A stretch of DNA of 64,000 bases from Thetidibacter halocola (GTDB lineage: Bacteria; Pseudomonadota; Alphaproteobacteria; Rhodobacterales; Rhodobacteraceae), in NCBI RefSeq assembly GCF_018224955.1, contig NZ_JAGTUU010000004.1:124001-188000 (forward strand), in the 5' to 3' direction. The notes under the pieces were generated by a model, which worked only from the letters and a program-made list of their open reading frames with translations, made no database searches and was not told the origin of the DNA. The translations under genes and the position numbers were made by a program. This document shows positions 53,999 through 63,689 of the stretch, in pieces (position 1 is the stretch's first letter; every line of letters starts with the position of its first letter).

Positions 53999-55282
53999 TC
54001 AGTAGTTCGACTTGATCTGCACGCAGGTCGAGGTCTGCGTGTTGTACATGCCGCAGCCCAGGTCCTTCCAGTCCGAGGTCAGCACGGCCGATTCCGGCAG
54101 GAAGTCGGTCCAGGCGTCGCCCGGCACCGGGTCGGTCTGGCTGATGATGTCGAACTGGCCATCGGCGCGGATCTCGCCGATCAGCACCGGCTTGGACAGG
54201 TGGTGGTTCGGCAGCATCTCGGCCATGCCGCCCGTCAGGTTCGGGAAGGTCTGGCCATACATCGCCATGCGCACGGCGTCGACGTCGGTGGAGCCGGCGG
54301 CGGTGGCCGCGTTCACCCACATGTTGAAGCCGATGTAATGCGCCTCCATCGGGTCGTTGGTCACGCGGTCGGTGTTGCCGATATAGGCATGCCACGCCTC
54401 GATGAACGACGCGTTTTCCGGCGTGTCGGCGGACATGAAGTAGTTCCAGGCGGCCAGGTGGCCGACGAGGTTCGACGTGTCGAGACCCGAGAGTTCCTCT
54501 TCACCGACCGAGAAGGCCACGACGGGGATGTCGTCGGCCGAAACGCCCTGCGCCGCCAGTTCCTTGTAGAAGCCGATATTGGCGTCGCCGTTGATCGTGC
54601 TGATCACGCCCACCTGCTTGCCGTCCGCGCCCAGCGCCACCACGTCCGAGACGATGGTCGACCAGTCGGAATGGCCGAAGGGCGTGTAGTTCACGAAGAT
54701 GTCCTCTTTCGCGATGCCCTTGGAGATCAGGTAGCTTTCGAGGATGTTGTTCGTGGTGCGCGGATAGACATAGTCGGTGCCGAGCAGGGCGAATTTCTCG
54801 ACCCCCAGTTCCTCGAGGAAATAGTCGGTGGCCGGGATCGCCTGCTGGTTCGGCGCGGCGCCGGTGTAGAACACGTTCTTGGAGCTTTCCTCGCCCTCGT
54901 ATTGCACGGGGTAGAACAGCAGGCCGTTCAGTTCCTCGATCACCGGCAGCACGGACTTGCGCGACACCGAAGTCCAGTTGCCGAAGATTACGTCGACATT
55001 GTGCACGGTCAGCAACTCGCGTGCCTTTTCTGCGAAGAGCGGCCAGTCCGAGGCCGGGTCGACAACGACCGCCTCCAGCTGGCAGCCGAGCAGGCCGCCC
55101 TTTTCGTTCTGCTGGGCGACCAGCATCTCGACCGTGTCCTTCAGCGTCGTTTCCGAGATCGCCATGGTGCCCGACAGCGAGTGCAGGACGCCGACCTTGA
55201 TCGGGCAATCCTGTGCCAGCGCCGACGTGGCCGAAAGCAGCAGGGCGGCGGCGGGCAGCGTGGCGAGAAGTTTCGAAGTCAT
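53999..55282 (-). CDS. urtA: urea ABC transporter substrate-binding protein UrtA
   Basis: A 427-residue periplasmic binding protein. A signal peptide (about 1-23, ending ALAQ) is followed by KVGVLHSLSGTMAISETTLK, the UrtA wording, then NWTSVSRKSVLPVIEE and FYPVQYEGEE, which form the urea pocket in known members. The ATG at 55282 is chosen as the start of the signal; upstream frame is Arg-rich noise. It heads the operon urtABCDE. No urease genes lie nearby in this window. Confidence 0.95.
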   Translation of the reverse strand: MTSKLLATLPAAALLLSATSALAQDCPIKVGVLHSLSGTMAISETTLKDTVEMLVAQQNEKGGLLGCQLEAVVVDPASDWPLFAEKARELLTVHNVDVIFGNWTSVSRKSVLPVIEELNGLLFYPVQYEGEESSKNVFYTGAAPNQQAIPATDYFLEELGVEKFALLGTDYVYPRTTNNILESYLISKGIAKEDIFVNYTPFGHSDWSTIVSDVVALGADGKQVGVISTINGDANIGFYKELAAQGVSADDIPVVAFSVGEEELSGLDTSNLVGHLAAWNYFMSADTPENASFIEAWHAYIGNTDRVTNDPMEAHYIGFNMWVNAATAAGSTDVDAVRMAMYGQTFPNLTGGMAEMLPNHHLSKPVLIGEIRADGQFDIISQTDPVPGDAWTDFLPESAVLTSDWKDLGCGMYNTQTSTCVQIKSNY

Positions 55283-55601
55283 TCCGGGAGTCCCCCTCAT
55301 GGGGCCACGGCGCATGGGTTCCAGGGCTTTGACACAGGCCAAGCCCGTGCTACGTCCCGCGCCGCAGCAATCTTGTTGCAGTCGTGCGGGGGTCAAACGT
55401 CTGCCAGGACCGGCCCCCGCGCGGCATCGACGTCGCCTATGCGACCGCCGCAACGGGATTAAGACGGGGTGAGGCGCGGGAATCGCAGGCAATTCGCCAG
55501 TCCCGCCAGCCGAGCGGTAAAATTTGACCTAATATTAGGCACACCACTCAGCACTGCCCGGAAATCGGGCGGTGAGCGGCTGAACAATTAAGCGTAGCGG
55601 T
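55283..55601 (-). promoter_or_regulatory. urtA upstream region with a perfect palindrome
   Basis: This gap of 386 bases before ychF (55283-55668) should hold the urtA promoter. CCTAATATTAGG at 55528-55539 is a perfect 12-bp palindrome in an AT-rich pocket, a good operator candidate. A second stem (CACTGCCCG with CGGGCGGTG, 55551-55573) stands nearby. I looked for a GG-N10-GC sigma-54 site expected of nitrogen genes and found none convincing. Confidence 0.4.
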
Positions 55602-55640
55602 GCAAAAACGACCGAAACCCGCGCTGCGCCGCAGCACGGG
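55602..55640 (-). terminator. terminator after ychF
   Basis: CCCGCGCTGC (55618-55627) pairs with GCAGCACGGG (55631-55640), one mismatch. On the minus strand TTTCGG and then TTTTT follow (complement of CAAAAAC at 55603-55609). Confidence 0.72.
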
Positions 55641-55668
55641 CACCCTGACCGGAATCACCCGGGCGTTT

Positions 55669-56766
55669 TCAGGTGTTGAACAGGAAGTGCATGACGTCGC
55701 CGTCCTGCACGAGATAGGTCTTGCCCTCGGACCGCATCTTGCCCGCGTCCTTCGCCCCCTGCTCGCCGTTCAGAGAGACGTAATCGTCATAGGCGATGGT
55801 CTCGGCCCGGATGAAGCCCTTCTCGAAATCGCCGTGGATCACGCCCGCCGCCTGCGGCGCCAGCGTGCCCTTGCGGATCGTCCAGGCGCGCGCCTCCTTT
55901 GGCCCCACGGTGAAATAGGTCTGAAGCCCCAGCAACTCGTATCCCGCCTTGATCAGACGGTCGAGCCCGGCCTCCTCCAACCCCAGTTCCGACAGGAACA
56001 TCTCGGCCTCGTCCGGGTCCAGCTGGCTGATCTCTTCCTCGATCTTGGCCGAGATCACCACGTGGCTGTTGCCCTGCGCCGCGGCCATCTTCGCCACCGC
56101 CTCGGAATGGGCGTTGCCGCTTGCCGCCTCGGATTCGTCGACGTTGCAGACATACAGCACCGGCTTGGAGGTCAGCAGCTGCAACATCCGCCAGGCCTTG
56201 GCGTCCTCGGCATCCACCTTTACGACCCGCGCCGGCTGGCCCGTTTCCAGCACGGCCAGCGCCTGTTTCATCAGGCGCTCCTGCTGGATCGCCTCCTTGT
56301 CGCCGCCGCGCACCTTGCGCACGATGTTCTGAAGGCGCTTTTCCAGCGATTCCATGTCGGCGATGATCAATTCCGTCTCGATCGTGTCGGCATCGGCCAC
56401 CGGATCGACGCGCCCCTCAACATGGGTGACGTCGTCATCCTCGAAGCAACGCAGCACATGGGCGATGGCGTCGACCTCGCGGATATTGGCGAGGAACTGG
56501 TTGCCCAGCCCCTCACCCTTGCTGGCACCCTTCACCAGCCCGGCGATGTCGACAAAGGTCATGCGCGTCGGGATCACCTGCCGCGACTGCGCGATCTTCG
56601 CCAGCCGGTCGAGCCGCAGATCGGGCACCGCGACCTCGCCCACATTGGGCTCGATCGTGCAGAAGGGGAAATTCGCCGCCTGCGCCGCCGCCGTCCGCGT
56701 CAGCGCGTTGAACAGCGTCGACTTGCCCACGTTGGGCAGACCCACGATCCCCATCTTGAAGCCCAT
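55669..56766 (-). CDS. ychF: redox-regulated ATPase YchF (Obg-like)
   Basis: A 365-residue translation-linked ATPase of the Obg family that binds the ribosome. G1 is [15 protein letters not shown] (8-22), then [19 protein letters not shown] (G3) and YVCNVDE (G4), where the NxxE form marks the switch from GTP to ATP. The C-terminal TGS-like domain ends [20 protein letters not shown] and [13 protein letters not shown]. Start at 56766 fits [14 protein letters not shown]. Confidence 0.96.
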   Translation of the reverse strand: MGFKMGIVGLPNVGKSTLFNALTRTAAAQAANFPFCTIEPNVGEVAVPDLRLDRLAKIAQSRQVIPTRMTFVDIAGLVKGASKGEGLGNQFLANIREVDAIAHVLRCFEDDDVTHVEGRVDPVADADTIETELIIADMESLEKRLQNIVRKVRGGDKEAIQQERLMKQALAVLETGQPARVVKVDAEDAKAWRMLQLLTSKPVLYVCNVDESEAASGNAHSEAVAKMAAAQGNSHVVISAKIEEEISQLDPDEAEMFLSELGLEEAGLDRLIKAGYELLGLQTYFTVGPKEARAWTIRKGTLAPQAAGVIHGDFEKGFIRAETIAYDDYVSLNGEQGAKDAGKMRSEGKTYLVQDGDVMHFLFNT

Positions 56767-56824
56767 GACACCTCTCCTTGTGGCAATGCGCCCCCTTACG
56801 GCGCGCGCGGCCCGGGCGCAAGCC

Positions 56825-58219
56825 TCAGGCCCGCACCGCGCCCCCCGCCTGCGCGCCCAGCATGGCCGCGCCCTTCGTCCAGAACCGCCAGCCGAGGCCC
56901 AGCGCCGCGACCGCCAGCCCGATGCTGAGGCCCAGCCAGACGCCGATCCCGCCCAGCCCCAGCGGAAAGGCGCAGACCCAGGCGGCGGGCATGCCGACAC
57001 CCCAATAGGCCAGCGCCGCCATCACCATCGGCACCCGCGTATCCTGCAAACCGCGCAATAGGCCCAGATGGATGACCTGCGCCGCGTCACCCAGTTGGAA
57101 CAGAGCCGCCATCGCCAGAAGGCCCGTGCCTGTCGCAAGGATCGCGTCGCGCGCTGGCTCGTCCGAGCCCACGAAGGCACCCAGCAGGAATTCCGGTGCC
57201 CCGAGAAAGGCCAAGACCGACAGCGCCACGCCCAGCGCGCCCAGCAGCAGCGCCGCCCGCGCCCCCATGACCAGGTGCCGCGCATCGCCCCGCCCCAGCG
57301 CGTTTCCCGCCCGCACGGTCGCCGCATTCGACAGGCCCAATTGCAACATGAAGGCCGCCGATGCGATCTGGATCGCCACCCCATGCGCCGCCAGCGTCAC
57401 CGTGCCCAGCCAGCCCATCATCACCGAGGACGCCGCGAACAGCGCCACCTCGGCCAGCGCCGTCAGCCCTATCGGCAGACCCAGCGAAAACACCCGGGCG
57501 AACATCTCCCAGTCGGGCCGCCAGAAGCGCACCATCAGCCGGTGCTCGGGCAGCCGCCGTAGCGCGTAGGCCAGAACGCAGCCCAGCATGACGGCGTTCG
57601 CCACGACCGAGGCCAGCGCCGCCCCCTCGATCCCCAGTTCGGGCATCCCCCAGTTGCCGAAGATCAGCGCGTAATTCGCCAGTCCGTTCGCCACCGCCCC
57701 CGCGACCGTGATCCACAGCACCGCGCGCGTGTGCTCCAGCCCGGCGAGGTAGTTCTTCAGCACCATCACGCCCAGCGCCGGCAGCATCCCCCAGCCCACG
57801 AGCCGCAGGTAGCGCCCGGCCAGCGCGGCGATCTCGGGATCCTGCCCCAACGTCCGAAGGATCGGCCCGGCGAACAGCAATAGCGGCAGGACCGCCGCGA
57901 AATAGAGGATCGACAGCCATAGCGCCATGCGCGTCGACCGGCGGATCATCACCTCGTCGCCCCGCGCGGCAAAGGTCGCCACCATCGGCATGATCGCCCA
58001 GGCAAAGCCCGATCCCAGGATGTAGAGCGTAAAGAAATACGACGCCGACAGCGTCAGCGCCGCCAGTTCCGGCACGCCGTACCAGCCCACCATGATCGTG
58101 TCGGTCAGGCCGATGGCGAATTGCGCCAGGTGCCCGCCCACGAGGGGCAGGCCAAGCGCCAGGACCGCCCGCAGGTGGCCGCCGAATGTCATTGCCAATG
58201 CCGTCATAAGCCGAGCCAT
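56825..58219 (-). CDS. MATE-family multidrug efflux transporter
   Basis: A protein of about 464 residues with twelve hydrophobic segments and the MATE pattern: [20 protein letters not shown] near the start, and a matching [20 protein letters not shown] at the start of the second half. Export is driven by sodium or protons; NorM-like substrates are cationic drugs and dyes. The start is uncertain: 58219, 58207 or 58192 are possible. Confidence 0.9.
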   Translation of the reverse strand: MARLMTALAMTFGGHLRAVLALGLPLVGGHLAQFAIGLTDTIMVGWYGVPELAALTLSASYFFTLYILGSGFAWAIMPMVATFAARGDEVMIRRSTRMALWLSILYFAAVLPLLLFAGPILRTLGQDPEIAALAGRYLRLVGWGMLPALGVMVLKNYLAGLEHTRAVLWITVAGAVANGLANYALIFGNWGMPELGIEGAALASVVANAVMLGCVLAYALRRLPEHRLMVRFWRPDWEMFARVFSLGLPIGLTALAEVALFAASSVMMGWLGTVTLAAHGVAIQIASAAFMLQLGLSNAATVRAGNALGRGDARHLVMGARAALLLGALGVALSVLAFLGAPEFLLGAFVGSDEPARDAILATGTGLLAMAALFQLGDAAQVIHLGLLRGLQDTRVPMVMAALAYWGVGMPAAWVCAFPLGLGGIGVWLGLSIGLAVAALGLGWRFWTKGAAMLGAQAGGAVRA

Positions 58220-58361
58220 AAGCAACCGGCGCCGCCGTCACAAGCCCAGACGCGACACCTCGGCAAGGAGGAACCTATCCCGGCCCCAAGGCCTCTCTTA
58301 GCCACGAATACCTCGAGAAAGCGCAGCACACGCGACGAGGGCAGAGCCCCCGGACCCCGCC

Positions 58362-59276
58362 TCACATCGCGCGCAACAGCAACTGCACCGCCAGCGCCGC
58401 CACCACGCCGCCCGCCAGCATCTCGACCAGCGCCGCGCCGCGCAGCGCGCCCGGACCGCCGCCCGAGACCAGCCGCGCCAGCGCACCTTCACGGAAAGAT
58501 ACCGCCGCCACTGCCACCGCCAGCGTGACCGAAGCGGTTCCCAGCGCCATCGCCACCGTCCCGGCGATCCCCTGCCAGACCAAGTCCATGCGCCAGGTCA
58601 GGATCAGCAGGAACAGCGCCCCGGTGCAGGGCCGGATCGCCACTGCGCCGATCAAGAGCGCCGCATCCCGCCAATTGCGGACCGAGGCGGCCTCTTCGAC
58701 CGTCGGTCCATGCGCGTGGCCGCAACTCTCGCAGATCCCATCGCCGGAATGTCCATGATCATGCGCCTTGTGATGAACCACCCGCGCCCCCCACAGCCGG
58801 CGCGCGCCCCGCGCCACCAGCCACAGCCCAATCGCCGCGATCGCCGCGTGGGACAGAGGCGCAAGCCACGCCTCGGCCAGCCCCTCCATCTCGGAGCGGC
58901 CCCAGCCCAGCAGCCACAGCGCGCCATAGACCAGCGCCACAGCGCTGCCCGCCTGCGCAAGGCTCGACGCCAGCGCCAGACCCGACAGCCGCGCCAAGGG
59001 CACCGCCTGCGCCACGCCATAACCGCCGATCAGCAGCTTGCCGTGGCCCGGCCCCGCAGCATGAAAGAAGCCATAGCCGAAACACACCGTCAGCAGCGCC
59101 GTCAACGCGCCCGGGTCGCCCGCCCGCAGAGCGCGCAGACCCTGCGCCATGGCGTTCTGCGCCGCGCGCTGGCCCTCGGCCGCCCAGACCGCGACCTGCC
59201 CGTCCCCGCCCAGCAGCCACAGCCAGGCCGCCAGGGCGACGACCGCCGCCGCGGCCACGATCAGGACGCGTCGCAT
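58362..59276 (-). CDS. nickel/cobalt transporter, NicO/RcnA family
   Basis: A 304-residue membrane protein with about seven hydrophobic segments. [18 protein letters not shown] (about 70-87) is the signature region. A cytoplasmic or periplasmic loop of about 25 residues between helices is full of His and Cys ([22 protein letters not shown]) and should bind metal. [13 protein letters not shown] (about 212-224) is a second conserved block. It overlaps the DUF1007 gene by 16 bases, and the two form a common pair thought to move Ni or Co. Confidence 0.88.
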   Translation of the reverse strand: MRRVLIVAAAAVVALAAWLWLLGGDGQVAVWAAEGQRAAQNAMAQGLRALRAGDPGALTALLTVCFGYGFFHAAGPGHGKLLIGGYGVAQAVPLARLSGLALASSLAQAGSAVALVYGALWLLGWGRSEMEGLAEAWLAPLSHAAIAAIGLWLVARGARRLWGARVVHHKAHDHGHSGDGICESCGHAHGPTVEEAASVRNWRDAALLIGAVAIRPCTGALFLLILTWRMDLVWQGIAGTVAMALGTASVTLAVAVAAVSFREGALARLVSGGGPGALRGAALVEMLAGGVVAALAVQLLLRAM

Positions 59277-59884
59277 CGCAGGCGCACTGTATCGGCATAG
59301 TGCTCGCCAAGCTGGATCTCGGCGAACATGTCCTCGGGCGTCTCCTCCAGGGCCTTCTCCAGCACTTTCTCCGCCGCCTGCGGATCATGTGGCGCCACCC
59401 GCACCTCGCACCCGCCAGAGGCGATGGCGTCGCGCAGCGAATAGGCGACGTAAAAGGTGGGATCGTATTGCTTCAGCTCAAGCGCGGAGGCAGGCACGGC
59501 GGGCAGGCTGCGGCGGTGGCTCGACACGATGCGCCCGGCCTCGACCGAAATGCCCGTCGCCTCGGGAAAGCCCATCTCGATCTTGCGCCCCTCCGACCAG
59601 GCGTAGAGATCGCCCTCGAACCCAGGCGGCCATTCCACCAGGTCGAAGCCCCGCAGCGTCACCAACTCCTGCGGGGTCAGCACACCATCGGCATCGGGGT
59701 CCAGCCCCATGTCCTCGAAGATCAGCAGCGAAAAGAAATCGTCCCAGGTCCAGGTCAGCTCGACCGCCACCGCGAGGCCGTCCTCGACCACGACCCGCAA
59801 CGCGCTGTCTACGAAGATGTGCGGATGGGCGGCGACCGGCCCACAGAAGCAGGCGGCGAGGGCAGCGCAGGCGCTTCGGATCAT
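59261..59884 (-). CDS. DUF1007 periplasmic protein
   Basis: A 207-residue exported protein: signal [20 protein letters not shown], followed at the mature start by [10 protein letters not shown], which is the DUF1007 hallmark and a likely metal site. The rest is beta-rich, with an EF-hand-like [12 protein letters not shown] (about 80-91). It starts just before the NicO gene and ends inside its start. The family is assumed to deliver metal to the transporter. Confidence 0.88.
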   Translation of the reverse strand: MIRSACAALAACFCGPVAAHPHIFVDSALRVVVEDGLAVAVELTWTWDDFFSLLIFEDMGLDPDADGVLTPQELVTLRGFDLVEWPPGFEGDLYAWSEGRKIEMGFPEATGISVEAGRIVSSHRRSLPAVPASALELKQYDPTFYVAYSLRDAIASGGCEVRVAPHDPQAAEKVLEKALEETPEDMFAEIQLGEHYADTVRLRCDAS

Positions 59885-60004
59885 GGCACTCCTCCTGTCG
59901 ATCGCTGAAAGATGTAGCGATCCCGGCCCGCGCCGCAAGAAGCAGGCGCGGCACCGGCGGTTTCGTGCTAGGCTTCCCCAGCGTCATCGGGAACAGAAGT
60001 GCCC

Positions 60005-60646
60005 ATGCCAGATCCTGTCGAGACCGGCGCCCTTTACGCCGATGCCCGCGCCTTCCTGTCGGAGTTGGCGCGGAACAACGACCGCAGCTGGTTCGAAGCC
60101 AACAAGGCGCGCTACGACGCCCGCCTGAAACGCCCCGCCGAACGGCTGCTGGCCGACATCGCACCAGTGTTGCGGGCCCGGTTCGGCGAAATGGTTCGCA
60201 CGAAACTCTTTCGTCCGCATCGCGACATCCGCTTTTCCGAGGACAAGACGCCCTATCACGTCCACCTGCACCTGATGTGGTCTCTGGCCGACGGGCGGGC
60301 GTGGATGTTCGGTCTGTCGCCCGACTATGCGACCGCCGGGGCCGGCATCAGGGGCTTTGAACCCACCCAACTGGCCGCCTGGCGTGAGACCGTCGCAGGC
60401 GTTCCTGGCGAGAAAGTGGCGCGGCTCCTTGCCGAGGGCGGATGGCGAATCCCCTCCCCCGAACTCAAGCATCCCCCCCAACCCTGTCCCGCCGATCACC
60501 CGCGTGCCGACCTGTTGATGCGCAAGGGGCTGGTCGTCTGGCAGGACGGCCTGGACGCCGCGCTTCAGGCCGATCCGCGCGCCGCTCTGCTCGACACCTT
60601 CGCCGGGATGGCGCCGCTGATGGACACTCTCGGCGACCTGCGGTGA
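60005..60646 (+). CDS. TIGR02453/DUF2461 family protein
   Basis: A 213-residue cytoplasmic protein. LARNNDRSWFEANKARYD near residue 24, RPHRDIRFSEDKTPYHVHLH (about 74-93) and GFEPTQLAAWRE are the family blocks. No biochemical role is established. The start may be the GTG at 59999 or the ATG at 60005; I used the latter. It is divergent from DUF1007 and converges on ppk2. Confidence 0.86.
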   Translation: MPDPVETGALYADARAFLSELARNNDRSWFEANKARYDARLKRPAERLLADIAPVLRARFGEMVRTKLFRPHRDIRFSEDKTPYHVHLHLMWSLADGRAWMFGLSPDYATAGAGIRGFEPTQLAAWRETVAGVPGEKVARLLAEGGWRIPSPELKHPPQPCPADHPRADLLMRKGLVVWQDGLDAALQADPRAALLDTFAGMAPLMDTLGDLR

Positions 60647-60703
60647 CCGCCGAGTATCCGGACGTGGCGCACCCCTCCCCAAGGCGCGCCACGCCGGGCC
60701 GGC

Positions 60704-61693
60704 TCAGACCCGACGCGTGTCGGGATGAAGAGCCTTGCCAAGGATATGGTCGGACCGGTGGATCACATGCCCCGCGCCACCAACGATCAGCGGATCGGGC
60801 GCCTTGGCGATCCGGTGATCCTTGCCGGGATAGTCGATCGTCGACAGGAAATGCCGCATGCAGTTCAGCCGCGCGCGCTTCTTGTCGTCGGACTTGACCA
60901 CCGTCCAGGGCGCGTCGGCGGTGTCGGTGTAGAAGAACATCGCTTCCTTTGCCTCGGTGTAATCCTCCCACTTGTCGAGGCTCGCCTTGTCGATCGGGCT
61001 CAGCTTCCACTGTTTCAGCGGATCGGTCTCGCGGCTGTCAAAGCGGCGGCGCTGCTCTTCCTGGGTGACCGAGAACCAGTATTTGCACAGGTGGATTCCC
61101 GACCGGACCAGCATCCGCTCCAGGTCGGGCACCTGGCGCATGAATTCGAGATAGTCGTTGGGCTCGCAGAACCCCATGACCCGTTCGACGCCCGCGCGGT
61201 TGTACCACGAACGGTCATACAGGACGATCTCGCCAGCGGTGGGCAGGTGCTGGATGTAGCGCTGGAAATACCATTGGCCGCGCTCCACGTCCGAGGGCTT
61301 GTTCAGCGCCACGACCCGCGCCGCTCTCGGATTCAGGTGCTCGGTAAAGCGCTTGATCGTTCCGCCCTTGCCGGCGGCATCGCGGCCCTCGAAGATCAGG
61401 ACGAATTTCTGTCCCGTCTCCTGCGCCCAGATCTGCACCTTGAGCAACTCGGCCTGAAGCTGCGCCTTCTGCTTTTCGTAGGACCGGCGCGACATACGCG
61501 TGTCATAGGGATATTTCCCCGTCTCGAAGGCGCGGTGGATCTCGTCCGGGGTCGGCGCATGGTGCCGGGAAGGAGTCTGATCCTCCGAGGCCTTGGTGTC
61601 GCGCTTCTCGGGCGCAACGTCCGGTAGCGTTGCGTCCAAGTCCGTTGCCGCCTTGCCATTCACGATCTTTTCAGCCTGTCCATCCGGTGCCAT
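60704..61693 (-). CDS. ppk2: polyphosphate kinase 2
   Basis: A 329-residue class I PPK2, which makes nucleoside triphosphates from diphosphates using polyphosphate. Walker A is EGRDAAGKGG (102-111), Walker B and lid follow with DRSWYNRAGVERVMGF (160-175) and later SRETDPLKQWKLSPID. The N-terminal 60 residues are charged and variable. Alternative upstream start codons are not supported; the ATG at 61693 gives MAPDGQAEK. Confidence 0.93.
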   Translation of the reverse strand: MAPDGQAEKIVNGKAATDLDATLPDVAPEKRDTKASEDQTPSRHHAPTPDEIHRAFETGKYPYDTRMSRRSYEKQKAQLQAELLKVQIWAQETGQKFVLIFEGRDAAGKGGTIKRFTEHLNPRAARVVALNKPSDVERGQWYFQRYIQHLPTAGEIVLYDRSWYNRAGVERVMGFCEPNDYLEFMRQVPDLERMLVRSGIHLCKYWFSVTQEEQRRRFDSRETDPLKQWKLSPIDKASLDKWEDYTEAKEAMFFYTDTADAPWTVVKSDDKKRARLNCMRHFLSTIDYPGKDHRIAKAPDPLIVGGAGHVIHRSDHILGKALHPDTRRV

Positions 61694-61890
61694 GCCGCGT
61701 CCCTCTTTTTTGAATACAAAAGAATTATGACAGGTCTTGCGCCTCTGCGCCTTGAGATGGCTCAAACCGGACGCTGCGCGCCGCAGCAGGAGTCAGGCAG
61801 GACATATTGCCGATTCGTGAAAAGAATCGTTTCAAATGAACGCAATGTTTCGCGCGCGAAACATTGCGTCAGGCAGGCTGACCTTTTCTC

Positions 61891-63555
61891 TCATTGCCGC
61901 AGGATGCCTACCGCCAGCAGCCGCACCACCGTGTCCTGGTCGAGATAGCCTGTCGCAACCAGTCCGCGATCCTGCTGGAACCGGCGGATGGCGCGGCGCG
62001 TGCGATCGTCAAAGCGCCCGTCCACATCGCCCGGCCTGAGTCCCAGTTGATCCAGTCGCGCCTCGACCAGCCGGCGGGTGATCGCGTTGAGGTTCAGCGC
62101 CTCTTCGGCGCGGCGGGCCGCGGCGCGTGCATCCTCCTCGGGGTCGGGCCGGGTCAGGCGGCGCAGGCGGTCCTCGGCGTCGCGGCGGAACGCACCGTCC
62201 GGGAATTCGGCCAGGTAGGCGCGATAGGCCGCCTCGGTTCCCGCCGCCTCGGCCTGCGCCCAGGCGCGGCGGTCGCGTTCGGCAGCGCGGTCGGCGCGGC
62301 GCGCCTCGATCTCGGCCAGCAGTTCCGCCGCACGGTCGGCAAACAGGCCGTCGGGGAATTGCTGAAGGTAGCGACGCAGCCCGCTTTCGTCGTTGGGGCC
62401 GGTGACGGACTCCCACGCTATTCGGTCGCGCCGCTCGGTTTCCTCGCGCTTGATCCGCGCCTCTTCCTCTAGCTCGTCGGCCCGCTGCGCCGCCTGCCGG
62501 TCCAGCCGATCGACCTGCGCCCGGTCGAGGAAAGAGCTTCGCGGCAGTCCGTTGTCCGCCTGCCAGCGGTCGATGGCGCTGCGCGTGCCCCGGCCAAAGA
62601 TGCCGTCGATCCCGCGCGTGCTGTAGCCCAGCAGGGTCAGGTCGCGCTGGATGTCGCGCCGCGCCTCGCGGTCGAGGCCAAGCGCCTCCTCGGCGCGGCG
62701 CTCGCGGAAGAAGGGATCGGCCTCGATCGCCGCCAGCCGCTGCCGCGCCGCGTCGGCATGCAGGCCGCCGGGAAAGCGGTCCAGGTAGGACCGGTAGCCC
62801 TCGGGCGAGTCGGTGCGTTGCGCGATTGCCCAGGCCAGTTCATCCGCCTGCGGCTGCGGTGGTGGCAGCGGCTGCGGCGGCGCGATGACCACATCTGCTG
62901 CGCGCAGCAGGACCAGGTCGTCGGGAGCATAACCCTCGACCGTCAGTTCCCGGCGTCGCGCGGCCTCGATCAGGCGGAGGTCGGGCTGTGCCAGATCGCC
63001 CACCGCAAGACGCGCAACGTCAACGGCGGGGCCGCGCAGCACCGTTACGCCCTGCGGGATGTCCAGCGCGCCGGGACCCGCGCGCAGAAAGGGTTCGGCA
63101 CCGAGATCCGCGTCACCCTCGCCCAGCAGCAGGACGGCACGGCCGGGATAGCCGGCCAGCACCGACAGGACGGCGTCCAGCGACAGGCCCTCGGTCATGG
63201 CGCGCGCGGCGTCGGGCGCCTGCATCCCGGCGGGCAGCAGCCAGGCCCCCGCCGCCCCGTGCACCACGTCTCCCGACAGCAGCACGATCACCGGATCGTC
63301 GCCCGGCGCCAGCCCGGCGACGAATTCGGCGAAAGCGGCCCGCATGCCGGCTGCGTCGGCCCCGGTCCGCTCCGCCACGGACAGCCCCGCATTGCGCAGC
63401 GACGTCGCCGCCGCGCCCAGCCGGGCGCCGGAGAACAGCGTGTCAAAACCCGAGGCGCGCGCATTGGCGATCACCAGCGCGTCGCCGTCCGCCACCAAAG
63501 GCGAGGCGGTGCCCAGCAGGGCGCCGGTCAGGGTAAGGGCCAGTCTTCGGGTCAT
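61891..63555 (-). CDS. exported protein with caspase-like and two peptidoglycan-binding domains
   Basis: A 554-residue periplasmic protein. A signal peptide (about 1-22) leads into a caspase/C14-like domain (about 25-230) in which the catalytic GHG is replaced by GDVVHG and no active Cys is evident, so it is probably inactive. Then come two PG_binding_1 domains, each with a GFRTLDG-like core: IQRDLTLLGYSTRGIDGIFG (about 300-319) and LDQLGLRPGDVDGRFDD (about 507-523), with two YL..FPDG helical repeats between. It may anchor to the cell wall. No partner gene is close. Confidence 0.8.
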   Translation of the reverse strand: MTRRLALTLTGALLGTASPLVADGDALVIANARASGFDTLFSGARLGAAATSLRNAGLSVAERTGADAAGMRAAFAEFVAGLAPGDDPVIVLLSGDVVHGAAGAWLLPAGMQAPDAARAMTEGLSLDAVLSVLAGYPGRAVLLLGEGDADLGAEPFLRAGPGALDIPQGVTVLRGPAVDVARLAVGDLAQPDLRLIEAARRRELTVEGYAPDDLVLLRAADVVIAPPQPLPPPQPQADELAWAIAQRTDSPEGYRSYLDRFPGGLHADAARQRLAAIEADPFFRERRAEEALGLDREARRDIQRDLTLLGYSTRGIDGIFGRGTRSAIDRWQADNGLPRSSFLDRAQVDRLDRQAAQRADELEEEARIKREETERRDRIAWESVTGPNDESGLRRYLQQFPDGLFADRAAELLAEIEARRADRAAERDRRAWAQAEAAGTEAAYRAYLAEFPDGAFRRDAEDRLRRLTRPDPEEDARAAARRAEEALNLNAITRRLVEARLDQLGLRPGDVDGRFDDRTRRAIRRFQQDRGLVATGYLDQDTVVRLLAVGILRQ

Positions 63556-63689
63556 CGCACACCTCCATTTGCCCCAAGGTTAATGCAACCCGTGCTGTTA
63601 TGCGATAGCGGCGCGGGTTTCGCCGCGAAACGAGCAGCATGGGACGGCGGGCGGGGCGAGGTTCCGGCCAGCGGCCGGGACGAGCGCCG

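Noticed and set aside
51491-55462. Very long open frame opposite to urtABC
   Set aside because: High GC makes long antisense frames common. The translation is Arg/His/Gln-rich without any family motif, while the minus strand encodes clear transporter genes.
55283-55668. Sigma-54 promoter for urtA
   Set aside because: No GG-N10-GC pair with acceptable context was found on the minus strand.
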